DNA of 64,000 nt from assembly GCA_023667015.1 (NCBI GenBank), contig JAMPAX010000003.1:1-64000 (forward strand), in the 5' to 3' direction. Origin of the DNA: Muribaculaceae bacterium (lineage in GTDB: Bacteria > Bacteroidota > Bacteroidia > Bacteroidales > Muribaculaceae). This document shows positions 50,910 to 62,879 of this stretch, piece by piece. The notes beneath the pieces are model-generated. The model worked only from the letters and a program-made list of their open reading frames with translations, had not been told where the DNA came from and ran no database searches. Position 1 is the stretch's first letter, and each line of letters starts with the position of its first letter. Made by a program: the position numbers and the translations under genes.

Positions 50910-52382
50910 TTAGTTGCAGGCGAGCTGGCATACGTTCATGACAGCATCGTAGCAGTACTGGTAGATGCAGGATACGAGACCGAAGAATACGATACCGGCA
51001 ACACAGAACCAGATAGCAGCACGATCAGTGCAAGCGCTACGGAAGGATTCAATTTTCGGTTCGTCCTTACTGAGCCACATAGCCTTAACAACGAGCAGAT
51101 AATAATAGAGAGAGATAATAGTGTTGATAAGAGCTATGAGGACGAGCATGTAGAGCGCAAAGTTTCCGGACTCAGTGACGGCATTGAAGATTAGAATCTT
51201 CGAGAAGAAACCGGCGAAAGGAGGTATGCCTGCGAGCGAGAACATCGCCAGGGTCATAGCAAAAGATAGCCATGGATTCGACTTATGAAGACCATTGTAG
51301 TCATCCATGGATATTTTTCCAGTCTGGCTTTCTATAGTGGAGATAACAGCAAATGCGCCAAGGTTGCTCACTACATAAACGAAGATGTAGAACATCATTG
51401 AAGCGAGACCGAGAGAATCAGCGGTCATAACGCCAAGCATGATATAACCGGCTTGAGAAACGGAGGAGAATGCCATAAATCGCTTCATATTCTTCTGACG
51501 TATAGCGAAGAGATTGCCAATTGTAATTGTAAGGATAATTACAATATACATCATCCATTCCCAAGCCTGGGTAAAGACAGCACCGAAGCACTGCACGAAG
51601 ATAATGAAGAAAGCGAAAGCCGCAGCACCTTTGCTGACAACAGATAGATAAGAAGTGACCGCAGTGGGAGCACCCTGATAAACGTCAGCGGTCCAGAGAT
51701 GGAAAGGAACCAGAGAGAGCTTGAAACCGATACCTGAGATTAGGAACGCCAGAGCAACGAGCAGGAGGCCGGAGTGCTGACCCTGTAGAACAGCGGTTGC
51801 GATATCGTTGAAGTAGAGCGAGCCTCCACAGAGAGCATAAACGAAGCTGATACCTACGAGAAGAATGCCGGAAGAGAAGACAGCAGTAAGGATATACTTA
51901 ATAGCGGCCTCATGGCTTTCGTATTTACGCTTGTTGAATGCCACCATAGCGGCTAGCGGAAGAGAAGCAGATTCAAGACCGATAACGAAGAGTAGGAAAT
52001 GGCGAGCAGAAATCATGAGATACATGCCGAAGAGAGTGACGAGCAGCAACTCAAAGAATTCGCCGGCACGCTCCTTACCATCGGAATCTTCCGTAGTCCA
52101 GCGAGCTGACTGGAGCATGACTATGAAAGCGCCGACATTAAGAATTGACTTCATAGCCTTGCAGGCAGAATCATTGACATACATTCCACCGAAAACTGAC
52201 TCAGGGCAAGAAGGCACAAGCCAGATAGCGATAGTGCCCAGACCCATGAGGACGTAGGTGAAAGTGGTCAGGAACTTCTTGGAGCCGTCCTGTTTTGAGA
52301 ACGTATCGAATAAAAATACAATCAAGAAGATTCCCAGTACTATAAGCTCGGGCATCATTGCCCCGAAATTAGAATAGTCCAT
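50910..52382 (-). CDS. nuoN: NADH-quinone oxidoreductase subunit N
   Basis: A 490-residue antiporter-like subunit of complex I with about 14 helices. It has FELLLVTLFGMYLMISARHFLLFVIGLE and FHLWTADVYQGAPT (the family's His/Lys channel region), LSLVPFHLW and the GIPPFAGFFSKILIF block. It pumps protons in the membrane arm. It is the last gene of the run, with a strong terminator after it, and follows nuoM by 30 bp. Confidence 0.96.
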   Translation of the reverse strand: MDYSNFGAMMPELIVLGIFLIVFLFDTFSKQDGSKKFLTTFTYVLMGLGTIAIWLVPSCPESVFGGMYVNDSACKAMKSILNVGAFIVMLQSARWTTEDSDGKERAGEFFELLLVTLFGMYLMISARHFLLFVIGLESASLPLAAMVAFNKRKYESHEAAIKYILTAVFSSGILLVGISFVYALCGGSLYFNDIATAVLQGQHSGLLLVALAFLISGIGFKLSLVPFHLWTADVYQGAPTAVTSYLSVVSKGAAAFAFFIIFVQCFGAVFTQAWEWMMYIVIILTITIGNLFAIRQKNMKRFMAFSSVSQAGYIMLGVMTADSLGLASMMFYIFVYVVSNLGAFAVISTIESQTGKISMDDYNGLHKSNPWLSFAMTLAMFSLAGIPPFAGFFSKILIFNAVTESGNFALYMLVLIALINTIISLYYYLLVVKAMWLSKDEPKIESFRSACTDRAAIWFCVAGIVFFGLVSCIYQYCYDAVMNVCQLACN

Positions 52383-52412
52383 TGTAGGTTAGTTAATTTT
52401 ATTCAGTACGTA

Positions 52413-53942
52413 TTAAATAGCGGCGAGAAGGCCTGAATTATGAATAGCATTAATAATCGAGGTGAAGCTCTCAGAGATAGTGTGAGCGATCCAATTGGGG
52501 AAGCAACCGATAGCAGCGATGCAAAGGATCAGAGTCACAGTAGAGAGACGTTCAAACCAGGAAGCATCGGTCAGCGACAAGTGGTGATCATCCTGTACTG
52601 GGCCGAGAAGGAGCTTGCCAACCACACGGAGAATATAAACGGCAGTAGTGACAATAGAAGTAGTAGCGAGGATTACGAAGACGCGGTGGAAAGTATCTGT
52701 CTCCTGGAACGAACCGAAAAAGATAGTCATCTCAGCCACGAAGCCGGAGAGACCGGGAAGACCGAGAGATGCAAAACCGGCAATCATGTAGCAAACACCA
52801 AGGTAAGGCATAATCTTCATAAGGCCGCCCATTTGACGGATATCACGAGTATGGGTTCTACCGTAGATCATACCGATGAGGGCAAAGAAGAGAGCCGTCA
52901 TCAGACCGTGGGAAAGCATCTGAAGGATACCACCTGTCATAGCAGTTTGGTTGAGCATCAACAAAGCGAAGAGCACCATACCGCAGTGAGAAACGGAAGA
53001 ATACGCATTGATATACTTAAGGTCGGTCTGAACACAAGCAGAGAATGCACCGTAAACGATAGAAATACCTGTAAGGATTATGAATACCCAAGCGAGTTCA
53101 TTGGCGGCTGCCGGAAGCAGGTAGATAGCGATACGGAAGCAACCGTAGCCACCGAGTTTCATAAGCACGCCGGCATGAAGCATAGAAACGGCTGTAGGGG
53201 CACAAGCATGACCATCGGGGCTCCAAGTGTGAAAGGGGAACATTGCACCCAGCACACCGAAGCCAACAAACGTGAATACAAAGAGCATATCTTGCCATTC
53301 AGAGGCCACACCGAGCTTGGCGATTTCGAGAAGATTCCATGAATGCTGACCATCGACAGCGGGACTGAGCCAGTGGATACCGAGCAGGCCAAGCATGAGG
53401 AAAGCAGAACCACCCATAAGCATCAGGGTAAGCTTCATTGCGGAATATTCCTTTCGGCCTGTACCCCAAACACCAATTAGCAGGTACATCGGGATAAGAG
53501 CCACCTCATAGAACATAAACATCGTAAAGATGTCGATAGAGATAAAGAACCCGAATACGCCTGTAGAGAGAAGGCAGAACCAGAGGAAGAAATTCTTCGG
53601 CAGGGGGTCAATCTTCCAAGAAGCGAAGGTACCTGCGAAAACGATGATAGCGGAGAGGAGAAGCATCATAACCGAGATACCGTCAACGCCAACGGCGAGA
53701 TGAATATTCAAGGGAGCGTACCAGATCCAAGAGCCGGTATAGAGCATTTCAGCATTATCACCGGCAGCGCGGAGCTGGAGAAAGTCAACGCAGAGATAAA
53801 CTGCGAGAGCGAGGAGGGCTGTGGAACCGACCACCATGACAGCGCGGATGGCATTCATACTGCTGTTGCGGCAGAGCCCCAAGCCGGCGAGCATGAGGAC
53901 CGGAATGACCACAAACCAAATTAATATATTTTCAAAAACCAT
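52413..53942 (-). CDS. nuoM: NADH-quinone oxidoreductase subunit M
   Basis: A 509-residue antiporter-like subunit. Diagnostic blocks are FFISIDIFTMFMFYEVALIPMYLLIGVWG, with the conserved Glu in TM5, FPFHTWSPDGHACAPTAVSMLHAGVLMKLGGYG, with the pumping Lys, and GLPGLSGFVAEM. It follows nuoL by 35 bp. Confidence 0.97.
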   Translation of the reverse strand: MVFENILIWFVVIPVLMLAGLGLCRNSSMNAIRAVMVVGSTALLALAVYLCVDFLQLRAAGDNAEMLYTGSWIWYAPLNIHLAVGVDGISVMMLLLSAIIVFAGTFASWKIDPLPKNFFLWFCLLSTGVFGFFISIDIFTMFMFYEVALIPMYLLIGVWGTGRKEYSAMKLTLMLMGGSAFLMLGLLGIHWLSPAVDGQHSWNLLEIAKLGVASEWQDMLFVFTFVGFGVLGAMFPFHTWSPDGHACAPTAVSMLHAGVLMKLGGYGCFRIAIYLLPAAANELAWVFIILTGISIVYGAFSACVQTDLKYINAYSSVSHCGMVLFALLMLNQTAMTGGILQMLSHGLMTALFFALIGMIYGRTHTRDIRQMGGLMKIMPYLGVCYMIAGFASLGLPGLSGFVAEMTIFFGSFQETDTFHRVFVILATTSIVTTAVYILRVVGKLLLGPVQDDHHLSLTDASWFERLSTVTLILCIAAIGCFPNWIAHTISESFTSIINAIHNSGLLAAI

Positions 53943-53977
53943 AGTTTAGAATATTTAAATCATTACAGTATGAATGG

Positions 53978-55930
53978 TTATACGAGACAGAGCCAAGTGA
54001 TTGCGGCGAGCAACACGGCACCGAGGAAATACCAAGCTACATAAGCCTGAACATGACCACTCTGCATACCCCTGATAGCGAAGGAAGCGCGATTTGTAAT
54101 CTTCGCGAAACCGTCCATGGTAGCGTCGATAACATGGCGATCAAACCAAGCGATACTACGGCAGATAATACCGAAGATAATCTTGTGGGTCACGAACTGA
54201 TACATCTCATCCCAGTAGAAGCGGCGATGGGCAGCCTCCCAGAGAGTAGGCCAGAAATTCTTGACCTTTGTGGGGATATCGTTTTTCTTAGCATACATCT
54301 TAGTAGCCAAGCCGATTGCCACGAGAGCCACAACAATAGAAGTGCAGGCTACGGGAAGCTCGATATGGATGTTGTAGTTGTCAACACGATTCCAAGTGAC
54401 GAAATGACCGAAGGGGATGAAACCTGCCACGCAGCTGACGGCTGCGAGGATAATCAGTGGCAGAGACATCTGCCACGGAGAATCGTGGGGCTTATGGTGG
54501 GCATAATTGGGATTTTCCTCCCACCAGAAGATGAGGTAGTATAGACGGAACATATAGAAAGCTGTCAGACCGGCAACCATAGTCATCCACACACCCATGA
54601 AGGGATGGTAGGCGAACATAGCGGCGAGCATCTCATCCTTAGAGAAGAAACCGGAGAAAGGAGGAATACCTGCAATCGCAAGGCAACCGATAAGGAATGT
54701 CCAGTGGGTAATCGGCATATACTTGCGAAGCCCACCCATCTTGGTATAGTCGTTAGAATGGACTGCATGAATCAGCGCACCGGCACCGAGGAAGAGAAGC
54801 GCCTTGAACATTGCATGAGTGAAGAGATGGAACATACCGGCCATATATCCGAGACCACCGTAGACCTCATGGCTACCATGTTCGGGCACCTGAGTAGCGT
54901 ATGCACAACCGAGGCTAACCATCATGAATGCAATCTGCGAGATTGTGGAGAATGCGAGTACACGCTTGATGTCGATCTGAGCGCAAGCCACAACAGCAGC
55001 GTAGAAAGCAGTGATAGCACCTACACAGCAGATGAAAGTCTTGGAAGCCTCCACAGCGCAATACACCGGGAACATACGAGCTACCAGGTAAACACCGGCT
55101 ACAACCATAGTAGCAGCGTGGATAAGAGCTGAAACCGGAGTAGGACCCTCCATAGCATCGGGAAGCCAGATGTGTAAAGGCATCATTGCAGACTTACCCA
55201 TACCACCGGTGAAGATAAGCACCATCGCCCAAGTGAGAACAGAAGCACCCATGAAAGAAGCACCGCCACACTGGGCAACCACGCGACCGGGATCTGAAGT
55301 CAGAGTAATAAAATCGAAAGTATCAGTAAAGAAAGAGAGGAGGAGAATACCAATCAACATACCGAGGTCAGCGAAACGAGTGACGATAAACGCCTTCTTA
55401 GAAGCGCTGACAGCAGAAGGAAGGGTATAGAAGAAACCGATAAGGAGGTAAGAGCTGACACCCACGAGCTCCCAGAAGATATACATCTGGAAAATGTTGG
55501 TAGCCACAACCAGACCCAGCATAGAGAAGCTGAAGAGGTTGAGGAAAGCATAATACCTTTGGAAACCCTTCTCCCCTTCCATATAACCCCAAGAATAGAG
55601 ATGTACCATGAAAGAGATTGTAGTGATTACTACGAGCATCATAGCACAGATAGGGTCGAGAAGGAAACCGAGAGAAACGCTGAGTTTCGGAGAGAAAGTC
55701 AGCCAAGTTTCATTGAAGACCTCGACTTGCTGGCGTACACCGTCAACGGTGAACTGAGGGTCAAAAAAATAATTAAAAGCTACAATATAGGCAAGCGTCA
55801 TGGTGGTTCCCATGCCCAGGATGCCAAAGATGCCGGCAAGTTTACGGCTCATCTTCACTCCGCAAATTCCCAAGAAGAAGAACATAAAAAGCGGAATGGC
55901 AAGAATCAGAATAGGAAGAGTGTTGCCCAT
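53978..55930 (-). CDS. nuoL: NADH-quinone oxidoreductase subunit L
   Basis: A 650-residue subunit. It has FWELVGVSSYLLIGFFYT, with the conserved Glu, MPLHIWLPDAMEGPTPVSALIHAATMV, with the key Lys/His region, and GIPPFSGFFSKDEML. Its C-terminal lateral helix fits the long arm of complex I. It follows nuoK with a gap of 3 bp. Confidence 0.97.
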   Translation of the reverse strand: MGNTLPILILAIPLFMFFFLGICGVKMSRKLAGIFGILGMGTTMTLAYIVAFNYFFDPQFTVDGVRQQVEVFNETWLTFSPKLSVSLGFLLDPICAMMLVVITTISFMVHLYSWGYMEGEKGFQRYYAFLNLFSFSMLGLVVATNIFQMYIFWELVGVSSYLLIGFFYTLPSAVSASKKAFIVTRFADLGMLIGILLLSFFTDTFDFITLTSDPGRVVAQCGGASFMGASVLTWAMVLIFTGGMGKSAMMPLHIWLPDAMEGPTPVSALIHAATMVVAGVYLVARMFPVYCAVEASKTFICCVGAITAFYAAVVACAQIDIKRVLAFSTISQIAFMMVSLGCAYATQVPEHGSHEVYGGLGYMAGMFHLFTHAMFKALLFLGAGALIHAVHSNDYTKMGGLRKYMPITHWTFLIGCLAIAGIPPFSGFFSKDEMLAAMFAYHPFMGVWMTMVAGLTAFYMFRLYYLIFWWEENPNYAHHKPHDSPWQMSLPLIILAAVSCVAGFIPFGHFVTWNRVDNYNIHIELPVACTSIVVALVAIGLATKMYAKKNDIPTKVKNFWPTLWEAAHRRFYWDEMYQFVTHKIIFGIICRSIAWFDRHVIDATMDGFAKITNRASFAIRGMQSGHVQAYVAWYFLGAVLLAAITWLCLV

Positions 55931-55933
55931 ATC

Positions 55934-56245
55934 TTAGAATTTCATGTTAGTAATTTCGGTGATGTCTGTATTACCGTGAGCTCTATAGATATTGACAATG
56001 ATAGCGATAGCTACGGCCGTTTCAGCGGCAGCGATAGCGATAGCGAAGAGAGTGAAGATCATACCCTCCATCATGTCAGGGAAGAGAAAACGGTTGAAGA
56101 TGACAAAATTGAGGTCGGCAGAATTAAGCAGTAGCTCAATAGAGACGAGCATCGCAATCATATTTCGGCGAGTAATGAAGCCGAAGACTCCGCAAGCGAA
56201 CATAATAACGCTCGGAACGAGATACCAAAGAATATTCAAGTCCAT
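55934..56245 (-). CDS. nuoK: NADH-quinone oxidoreductase subunit K
   Basis: A 103-residue subunit with three membrane helices. MLVSIELLLNSADLNFV carries the conserved Glu of helix 2, and a second Glu sits in AIAAAETAVAIAI. The gap to nuoJ is 6 bp. Confidence 0.96.
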   Translation of the reverse strand: MDLNILWYLVPSVIMFACGVFGFITRRNMIAMLVSIELLLNSADLNFVIFNRFLFPDMMEGMIFTLFAIAIAAAETAVAIAIIVNIYRAHGNTDITEITNMKF

Positions 56246-56251
56246 AAGATA

Positions 56252-56785
56252 TTACTTTTTGCGGGCAACGGTGACGCCGCCGATTATACAAGCGAGAAGA
56301 AGCACACTGACAGCCTCAAAAGGAAGGAGATACTGGAACTTGTCGGTACCGACAAGAGCTCTACCAATAGCGTGCATATCGATTTGAGGGTTGTTCAGAC
56401 ACTCTGAGAGGGTCAGGCCCTGGCAAAAGGGCATAGAAAATAGAGCGAAGAGAAGAAGCGCAGTGCCTGTCACAGAACAAGTTATACCCACGAACTTACG
56501 ATGGGACTGTAGCGGAGCAGCATTTTGGTCGGGTTTATGAGTCAACACGATGGCGAAGACAAACAGGACCATAATACCACCGGCATAGACCGCAATCTGC
56601 ACAGCACCGAGGAACTGATAGCCGAGTTGGAAATAGAACACGGCAGTTCCCAGCAGGACGAAAAGCAGATAAGTGGCCGCACGCAGAATCTTCTTTGAAG
56701 TCACAGTCATCACAGAGAAAAAGATGATGATAACAGCGACGACGAAATAGAGGATATTATTCCAAATGATATTTACAGCGTCCAT
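56252..56785 (-). CDS. nuoJ: NADH-quinone oxidoreductase subunit J
   Basis: A 177-residue subunit with five helices. ATYLLFVLLGTAVFYFQLGYQFLGAVQIAVYAGGIMVLFVF is the conserved helix 2-3 region, including Tyr and the GGIMVLFVF bulge involved in quinone coupling. Confidence 0.95.
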   Translation of the reverse strand: MDAVNIIWNNILYFVVAVIIIFFSVMTVTSKKILRAATYLLFVLLGTAVFYFQLGYQFLGAVQIAVYAGGIMVLFVFAIVLTHKPDQNAAPLQSHRKFVGITCSVTGTALLLFALFSMPFCQGLTLSECLNNPQIDMHAIGRALVGTDKFQYLLPFEAVSVLLLACIIGGVTVARKK

Positions 56786-56845
56786 TTAAAGAGACAAACT
56801 TTTGATTTCACAATATATGATAAGACCGTAAAGAATAGAGGTCTT

Positions 56846-57496
56846 TTAATTTTCTGGCTTAGGGGTATTGTCGGCAGGCTTATCGTTGGCCTCAGGTTTC
56901 GACTCAGAAGCAACAGCGGCAGCCTTAGCGGCAGCTTCCTTTTCGGCTTTAATCTTGGCAGCCTTTTCGAGAGCCGCAGCCTTGATAGCAGCGAGCTTCT
57001 CAGGATCCATAGCCGGCTTGGGAGCGGGGTCGGGAACACCTTCGGGTTCCGGGCGATAATTAAGCTGTTTTACGAGTTTGTCGCGAGTAAATACAGCCTG
57101 TTCGAAATCGTTGGAGAACTCGAGAGCATCCTGTGGACAAGTAGTAACACAGAGCATGCAGAAAGTGCAAGACCCCAGGTCATACATGTACTTGTCGAGT
57201 TTGCGTTTCTTTTTGCCGTCGGGGAGTTCCACCATTTTCGTGGAGAGCTGGATGGTGCCATTAGGGCAATTCATCTGGCAGATGCCGCAGGCAATACATT
57301 TGTGGCGACCTTCGTTGTCGTACTTCAGGGTAAGTTCGGCTCGGAAGCGGTCAGCAATCTTAAGAGTACCACGGTTTTCGGGATACTGCTCGGTAATTTT
57401 TGGGGTAACAAACTCCTTACCTGTTACGGCCATACCGGTCAGCAGGCTCTTAACACCGTTGCCTACACCTTTGAAATATTCAAGAATATTGCTCAT
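56846..57496 (-). CDS. nuoI: NADH-quinone oxidoreductase subunit I with an Ala/Lys/Glu-rich C-terminal extension
   Basis: A 216-residue ferredoxin-like subunit that carries two [4Fe-4S] clusters. The motifs are CIACGICQMNCP and CTFCMLCVTTCP (each CxxCxxCxxxCP). The last roughly 65 residues (from about 150) are low-complexity, rich in Ala, Lys, Glu and Pro (DPEKLAAIKAAALEKAAK...), which is not part of the usual NuoI core of about 160 residues. It is the first nuo gene in this run and begins 24 bp after atpG, so no nuoA-H gene precedes it here. Confidence 0.95.
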   Translation of the reverse strand: MSNILEYFKGVGNGVKSLLTGMAVTGKEFVTPKITEQYPENRGTLKIADRFRAELTLKYDNEGRHKCIACGICQMNCPNGTIQLSTKMVELPDGKKKRKLDKYMYDLGSCTFCMLCVTTCPQDALEFSNDFEQAVFTRDKLVKQLNYRPEPEGVPDPAPKPAMDPEKLAAIKAAALEKAAKIKAEKEAAAKAAAVASESKPEANDKPADNTPKPEN

Positions 57497-57519
57497 GATA
57501 GAAAAAAATTCATAGAAGA

Positions 57520-58413
57520 CTAACGGCCAGCCTGACCGCCGATGATATCGAGAAGCTCAGTAGTAATAGACTGCTGACGCAGCTTATTATATTCGAGCTG
57601 AAGTTCTTCAAGTAGTTTGTGCGCGTTATCATTGGCACTTTGCATAGCCATGACACGGGCAGCTTGTTCTGAAGCGCGATTTTCGATTGTGATCTGCTGC
57701 ATAGTAGAGAGCACAAACATAGGAAGCACCTCGTTGAAAATAGCGTTAGGATCCGGTTCGAAAATATAGAGTTGGTTTTCCTCTTTACTATCGTGGGAAG
57801 CCTCAGCGGCAATTTGCGACTCAACAACGGGGAAAAGCTGAGCCATAGCCGGGCGCTGCCGCGCCATAGAATGGAAAGACATATATATCACTTCCACAAG
57901 ATCAAACTCAGAGTTCAGAAACGCCTTTTGCCGGTCAAGAGTGAATTCATTGACCTTATCGGCCTCCATCTTAGAGTCGACACCGGCATGAGGGATAACC
58001 GAAATGTCCTCATCTTCGAGATGAGAACAAGCCTTCAGCATCTTCTTGCCAACGGGGATCACAGTGAAAGAAACGTCCTTACCATAAGATTCCCTCAGAG
58101 AATTCATCTTCACGAGAAGGAATTTAAAGACGTTGAGATTGAAAGCTCCGCAGAGGCCGTCGTCGGAACCGAAAATAATGATGCCAATATTTTTGACATC
58201 ACGGGACTCTATGAGAGGAGAAGAGAAAGTAGTTCCGGAATCAAGGATATGGGCCATGATTTTCTGGATTTGGTTTTTGTAAGGTTGAAGCTGACGCAGA
58301 GCAGCCTCGTTCTTATGAACCTTAGCCGAAGAAATCATCTTCATAGCACCGGTGATTTTCTCACTGGAAGCCACGGAACCGATACGCGTTTTTAATTCCC
58401 TAAGGGTTGCCAT
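57520..58413 (-). CDS. atpG: ATP synthase gamma subunit
   Basis: A 297-residue central-stalk subunit. It starts MATLRELKTRIGSVASSEKITGAMKMISSAKV, the coiled-coil of the rotating shaft, and ends with EYNKLRQQSITTELLDIIGGQAG, its other helix. The core shows FGSDDGLCGAFN. It is the last gene of the ATP synthase operon proper. nuoI follows after only 23 bases. Confidence 0.97.
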   Translation of the reverse strand: MATLRELKTRIGSVASSEKITGAMKMISSAKVHKNEAALRQLQPYKNQIQKIMAHILDSGTTFSSPLIESRDVKNIGIIIFGSDDGLCGAFNLNVFKFLLVKMNSLRESYGKDVSFTVIPVGKKMLKACSHLEDEDISVIPHAGVDSKMEADKVNEFTLDRQKAFLNSEFDLVEVIYMSFHSMARQRPAMAQLFPVVESQIAAEASHDSKEENQLYIFEPDPNAIFNEVLPMFVLSTMQQITIENRASEQAARVMAMQSANDNAHKLLEELQLEYNKLRQQSITTELLDIIGGQAGR

Positions 58414-58474
58414 TTATATAAAAGAAAGTTAAAGTTATCCGGGTCGGCCGGAGCCGACCCGGGATAAGTAGATA

Positions 58475-60055
58475 TTAATCTTTTACGTAGCGTGCTGAAA
58501 TTTCAGCGGCGCATTCAGTGATTTTCTTCTGAACATCGTCAGAGAGGTTACCATTCCTGATTTCATCGAGGACCTCCTTCTGGTATTTAGCCTTTACAAG
58601 TTGGAGGAAATCATCTTCGAACTCATGCACCTTATCGACGGGGACGTTTTCCAACAGACCATTTACACCGCAATAGATTACGGCAACCTGATTTTCAACA
58701 GGCCATGGATGGTACTGGGGTTGAATCAGCAACTGCTGATTCTTACGACCTGTATCGATCACTCTTGCTGTCACAGGGTCGATATCGCCACCAAACTTAG
58801 TAAACGACTCGAGTTCGCGGAACTGAGCCTGAGCGATTTTCAGCGTACCGGCTACCTTCTTCATAGGCTTAATCTGGGCATTACCACCCACACGAGATAC
58901 AGAGATACCCACGTTGATAGCAGGACGGATACCCTGGTTGAACAGAGCACTCTCGAGGAATATCTGACCATCGGTAATAGAAATAACGTTGGTCGGGATA
59001 TAGGCGGAGACGTCGCCAGCCTGAGTTTCGATGATGGGAAGAGCGGTCAGAGAGCCGCCACCCTTCACAAAAGGCTTCATCACCTCCGGGAGGTCATTCA
59101 TCTTGGAAGCAACCTCCTGGTCGCCGATAATCTTAGCGGCACGTTCCAACAGACGAGAGTGGAGATAGAAGATATCGCCGGGATAAGCTTCACGACCGGA
59201 GGGACGTTTCAGAATCAGAGAGATTTCGCGGTAAGCGACAGCCTGCTTAGAGAGGTCATCATAAACGATGAGAGCATCGCGACCTGAGTCGCGGAAGAAC
59301 TCACCGATAGCGACACCGGCAAAAGGAGCATAATAACGCATGGATGGGGAGTCAGAAGCATTAGCAGCAACGACTACGGTATAATCCATGGCACCATGTT
59401 TCTCAAGGGTATGAACCAGAGAAGCCACAGTAGAGCCCTTCTGACCGATAGCTACATATATACAATAGACAGGTTTACCATCGAGGTAATTTTGACGCTG
59501 GTTGATAATAGTATCAATAGCGATAGCCGACTTACCGATTTGGCGATCACCAATGATAAGCTCGCGCTGACCGCGGCCGATGGGAATCATAGAGTCGACT
59601 GCCTTAAGACCGGTCTGGAGAGGCTGGTTTACGGGCTGACGAAAGATAACGCCGGGAGCTTTACGTTCCAGAGGGAGACGAATGAGTTTGCCCTCGATTG
59701 GTCCTTTGCCGTCGATAGGTTCACCAAGGATATTGATGACGCGACCGAGGAGACCTTCGCCGACGGGAATTGATGCGATTTCACCCGTGCGGCGCACCGA
59801 CATATTTTCAGTGACCGAATTGACGTTATTGAGAAGGACGACGCCGACGTTGCTTTCCTCGAGGTTGAGAGCGACGCCTTTTACGCCGTTTTCAAACTCC
59901 ACGAGCTCGTTGGCCTTGACGTTTTCCAATCCGTAGACATGGGCAACGCCGTCGCCGACTTCGAGGACGGTGCCGACCTCTTCGAATTTCACCTTCGAAT
60001 CGATCGTGTCGAGCTGTTGTTTAAGAATATCAGAAATTTCGCTTGGGTTAAGCAT
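58475..60055 (-). CDS. atpA: ATP synthase alpha subunit
   Basis: About 526 residues from ATG 60055; a GTG at 60067 overlaps the atpH stop and would add four residues. The P-loop is [13 protein letters not shown] (about residues 165-177; usual T replaced by I, KS kept). [37 protein letters not shown] is the catalytic core region, and [21 protein letters not shown] lies near the end. It forms the non-catalytic nucleotide sites of F1. Confidence 0.97.
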   Translation of the reverse strand: MLNPSEISDILKQQLDTIDSKVKFEEVGTVLEVGDGVAHVYGLENVKANELVEFENGVKGVALNLEESNVGVVLLNNVNSVTENMSVRRTGEIASIPVGEGLLGRVINILGEPIDGKGPIEGKLIRLPLERKAPGVIFRQPVNQPLQTGLKAVDSMIPIGRGQRELIIGDRQIGKSAIAIDTIINQRQNYLDGKPVYCIYVAIGQKGSTVASLVHTLEKHGAMDYTVVVAANASDSPSMRYYAPFAGVAIGEFFRDSGRDALIVYDDLSKQAVAYREISLILKRPSGREAYPGDIFYLHSRLLERAAKIIGDQEVASKMNDLPEVMKPFVKGGGSLTALPIIETQAGDVSAYIPTNVISITDGQIFLESALFNQGIRPAINVGISVSRVGGNAQIKPMKKVAGTLKIAQAQFRELESFTKFGGDIDPVTARVIDTGRKNQQLLIQPQYHPWPVENQVAVIYCGVNGLLENVPVDKVHEFEDDFLQLVKAKYQKEVLDEIRNGNLSDDVQKKITECAAEISARYVKD

Positions 60056-60056
60056 C

Positions 60057-60602
60057 TCAGTTTGCACTTAAAAGTTTAAGACGTAATTGTTCGATTTCGT
60101 TGCTAATGGAAGCATCCATCCGGGAATCGTCGACATCAATGACAAAACCGCCAATGATATCGGGATTGACCTCGGAAGAAGTCTCGAGAGTAGAATCGGG
60201 GAAAGACTTACGGACGAGTTCAAAGAGTCGATCCATTTCGGGCTTCTGCATTTCAACAGCAGTAGTAACTTTCACCTGGGAGATTTTGTTTACTTTACGG
60301 TAAATGTCACGGTAAGCGTAAGCCATACGAAGCGCGAATTCCTCACGGTTCATGTCGAGAATAAGCTTAATGAACCCGAGGTAGTCATTTTCCACGTACT
60401 GGCCGGCAGCGGACTTAAGGAGCATAGCCTTATCCTCGCGGCTAACAAAAGGGTTGGAGATAACCTTTTGGAGAGAAGGATTGACCAGGAAGGCGTCAAT
60501 AACAGACTTCATCTCCTTATAGACTTGCTCAGTATTGCCATGTTCGAGGGCAAACTTATAGAGCGCCTTGGCATATCGATGTGGTATCAGACCGTTGTCC
60601 AT
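60057..60602 (-). CDS. atpH: ATP synthase delta subunit
   Basis: A 181-residue OSCP-like stator subunit. An N-terminal helical domain begins [18 protein letters not shown]. The C-terminal signature [28 protein letters not shown] is complete. It lies 4 bp downstream of atpF and its stop adjoins the atpA start. Confidence 0.96.
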   Translation of the reverse strand: MDNGLIPHRYAKALYKFALEHGNTEQVYKEMKSVIDAFLVNPSLQKVISNPFVSREDKAMLLKSAAGQYVENDYLGFIKLILDMNREEFALRMAYAYRDIYRKVNKISQVKVTTAVEMQKPEMDRLFELVRKSFPDSTLETSSEVNPDIIGGFVIDVDDSRMDASISNEIEQLRLKLLSAN

Positions 60603-60606
60603 GGGT

Positions 60607-61101
60607 TCAATTCTTCTCTATTTCATCCAACAACTTATCGACGAGCTGAGCTTGCTGTTTGTCATCCTTCATTTGATGGCGAACCATTTTCTCAGCGATG
60701 TCGATAGAGAACTTGCTCACTTCATTACGGAACTGGAGTTCAGCTTCCTTGCGTGACTGCTCGATAGAGAGTTTGGCAGCGTCCATGACCTTCTGAGCCT
60801 CAATACCGGCCTCTTTGCGGGCCTCTTCGATAATGTCAGACTTCATTTTGGCGGCCTCACGCAACATATCAGCCTGTTCCTGGCGAGCCTTGTCGAGGTA
60901 CTTCTTAGCCTCATCGCGGGCGCTGTCAAGCTGTTGTTTCGCTTCCTTGGCATATTCCACTCCCTTGTCGATAGTGTCGGCGCGCTCCTCCATATTTTTG
61001 AGGATAACGGGCCAACCCCATTTGGCAAGGACGAGGAAGAGAAGGATGAACGCAACGAACATCCAGAAGATAAGGCCAAAGTCGGGCGTGAATAATTCCA
61101 T
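60607..61101 (-). CDS. atpF: ATP synthase b subunit
   Basis: A 164-residue stator subunit with a membrane helix (about 8-28, FGLIFWMFVAFILLFLVLAKWGW) and a long charged coiled coil that ends IEKN. One b gene, with no b' partner, is seen here. Confidence 0.96.
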   Translation of the reverse strand: MELFTPDFGLIFWMFVAFILLFLVLAKWGWPVILKNMEERADTIDKGVEYAKEAKQQLDSARDEAKKYLDKARQEQADMLREAAKMKSDIIEEARKEAGIEAQKVMDAAKLSIEQSRKEAELQFRNEVSKFSIDIAEKMVRHQMKDDKQQAQLVDKLLDEIEKN

Positions 61102-61181
61102 TTAAAAATATTTTGTTACGATTATGCTGACAGTTGTCTCTAATAGTCCGCGAAATAGCGGACAAAACGGCTTCGGGAATC

Positions 61182-62869
<1,688 letters not shown>

Positions 62870-62879
62870 TTCGCAAAAA

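Noticed and set aside
52440-53342. 300-codon open frame antisense to nuoM
   Set aside because: It is hydrophilic, Glu/His/Ser-rich shadow sequence opposite membrane helices; nuoM is certain.
58601-59287. 228-codon frame antisense to atpA
   Set aside because: Shadow of a highly conserved gene; no independent signals.
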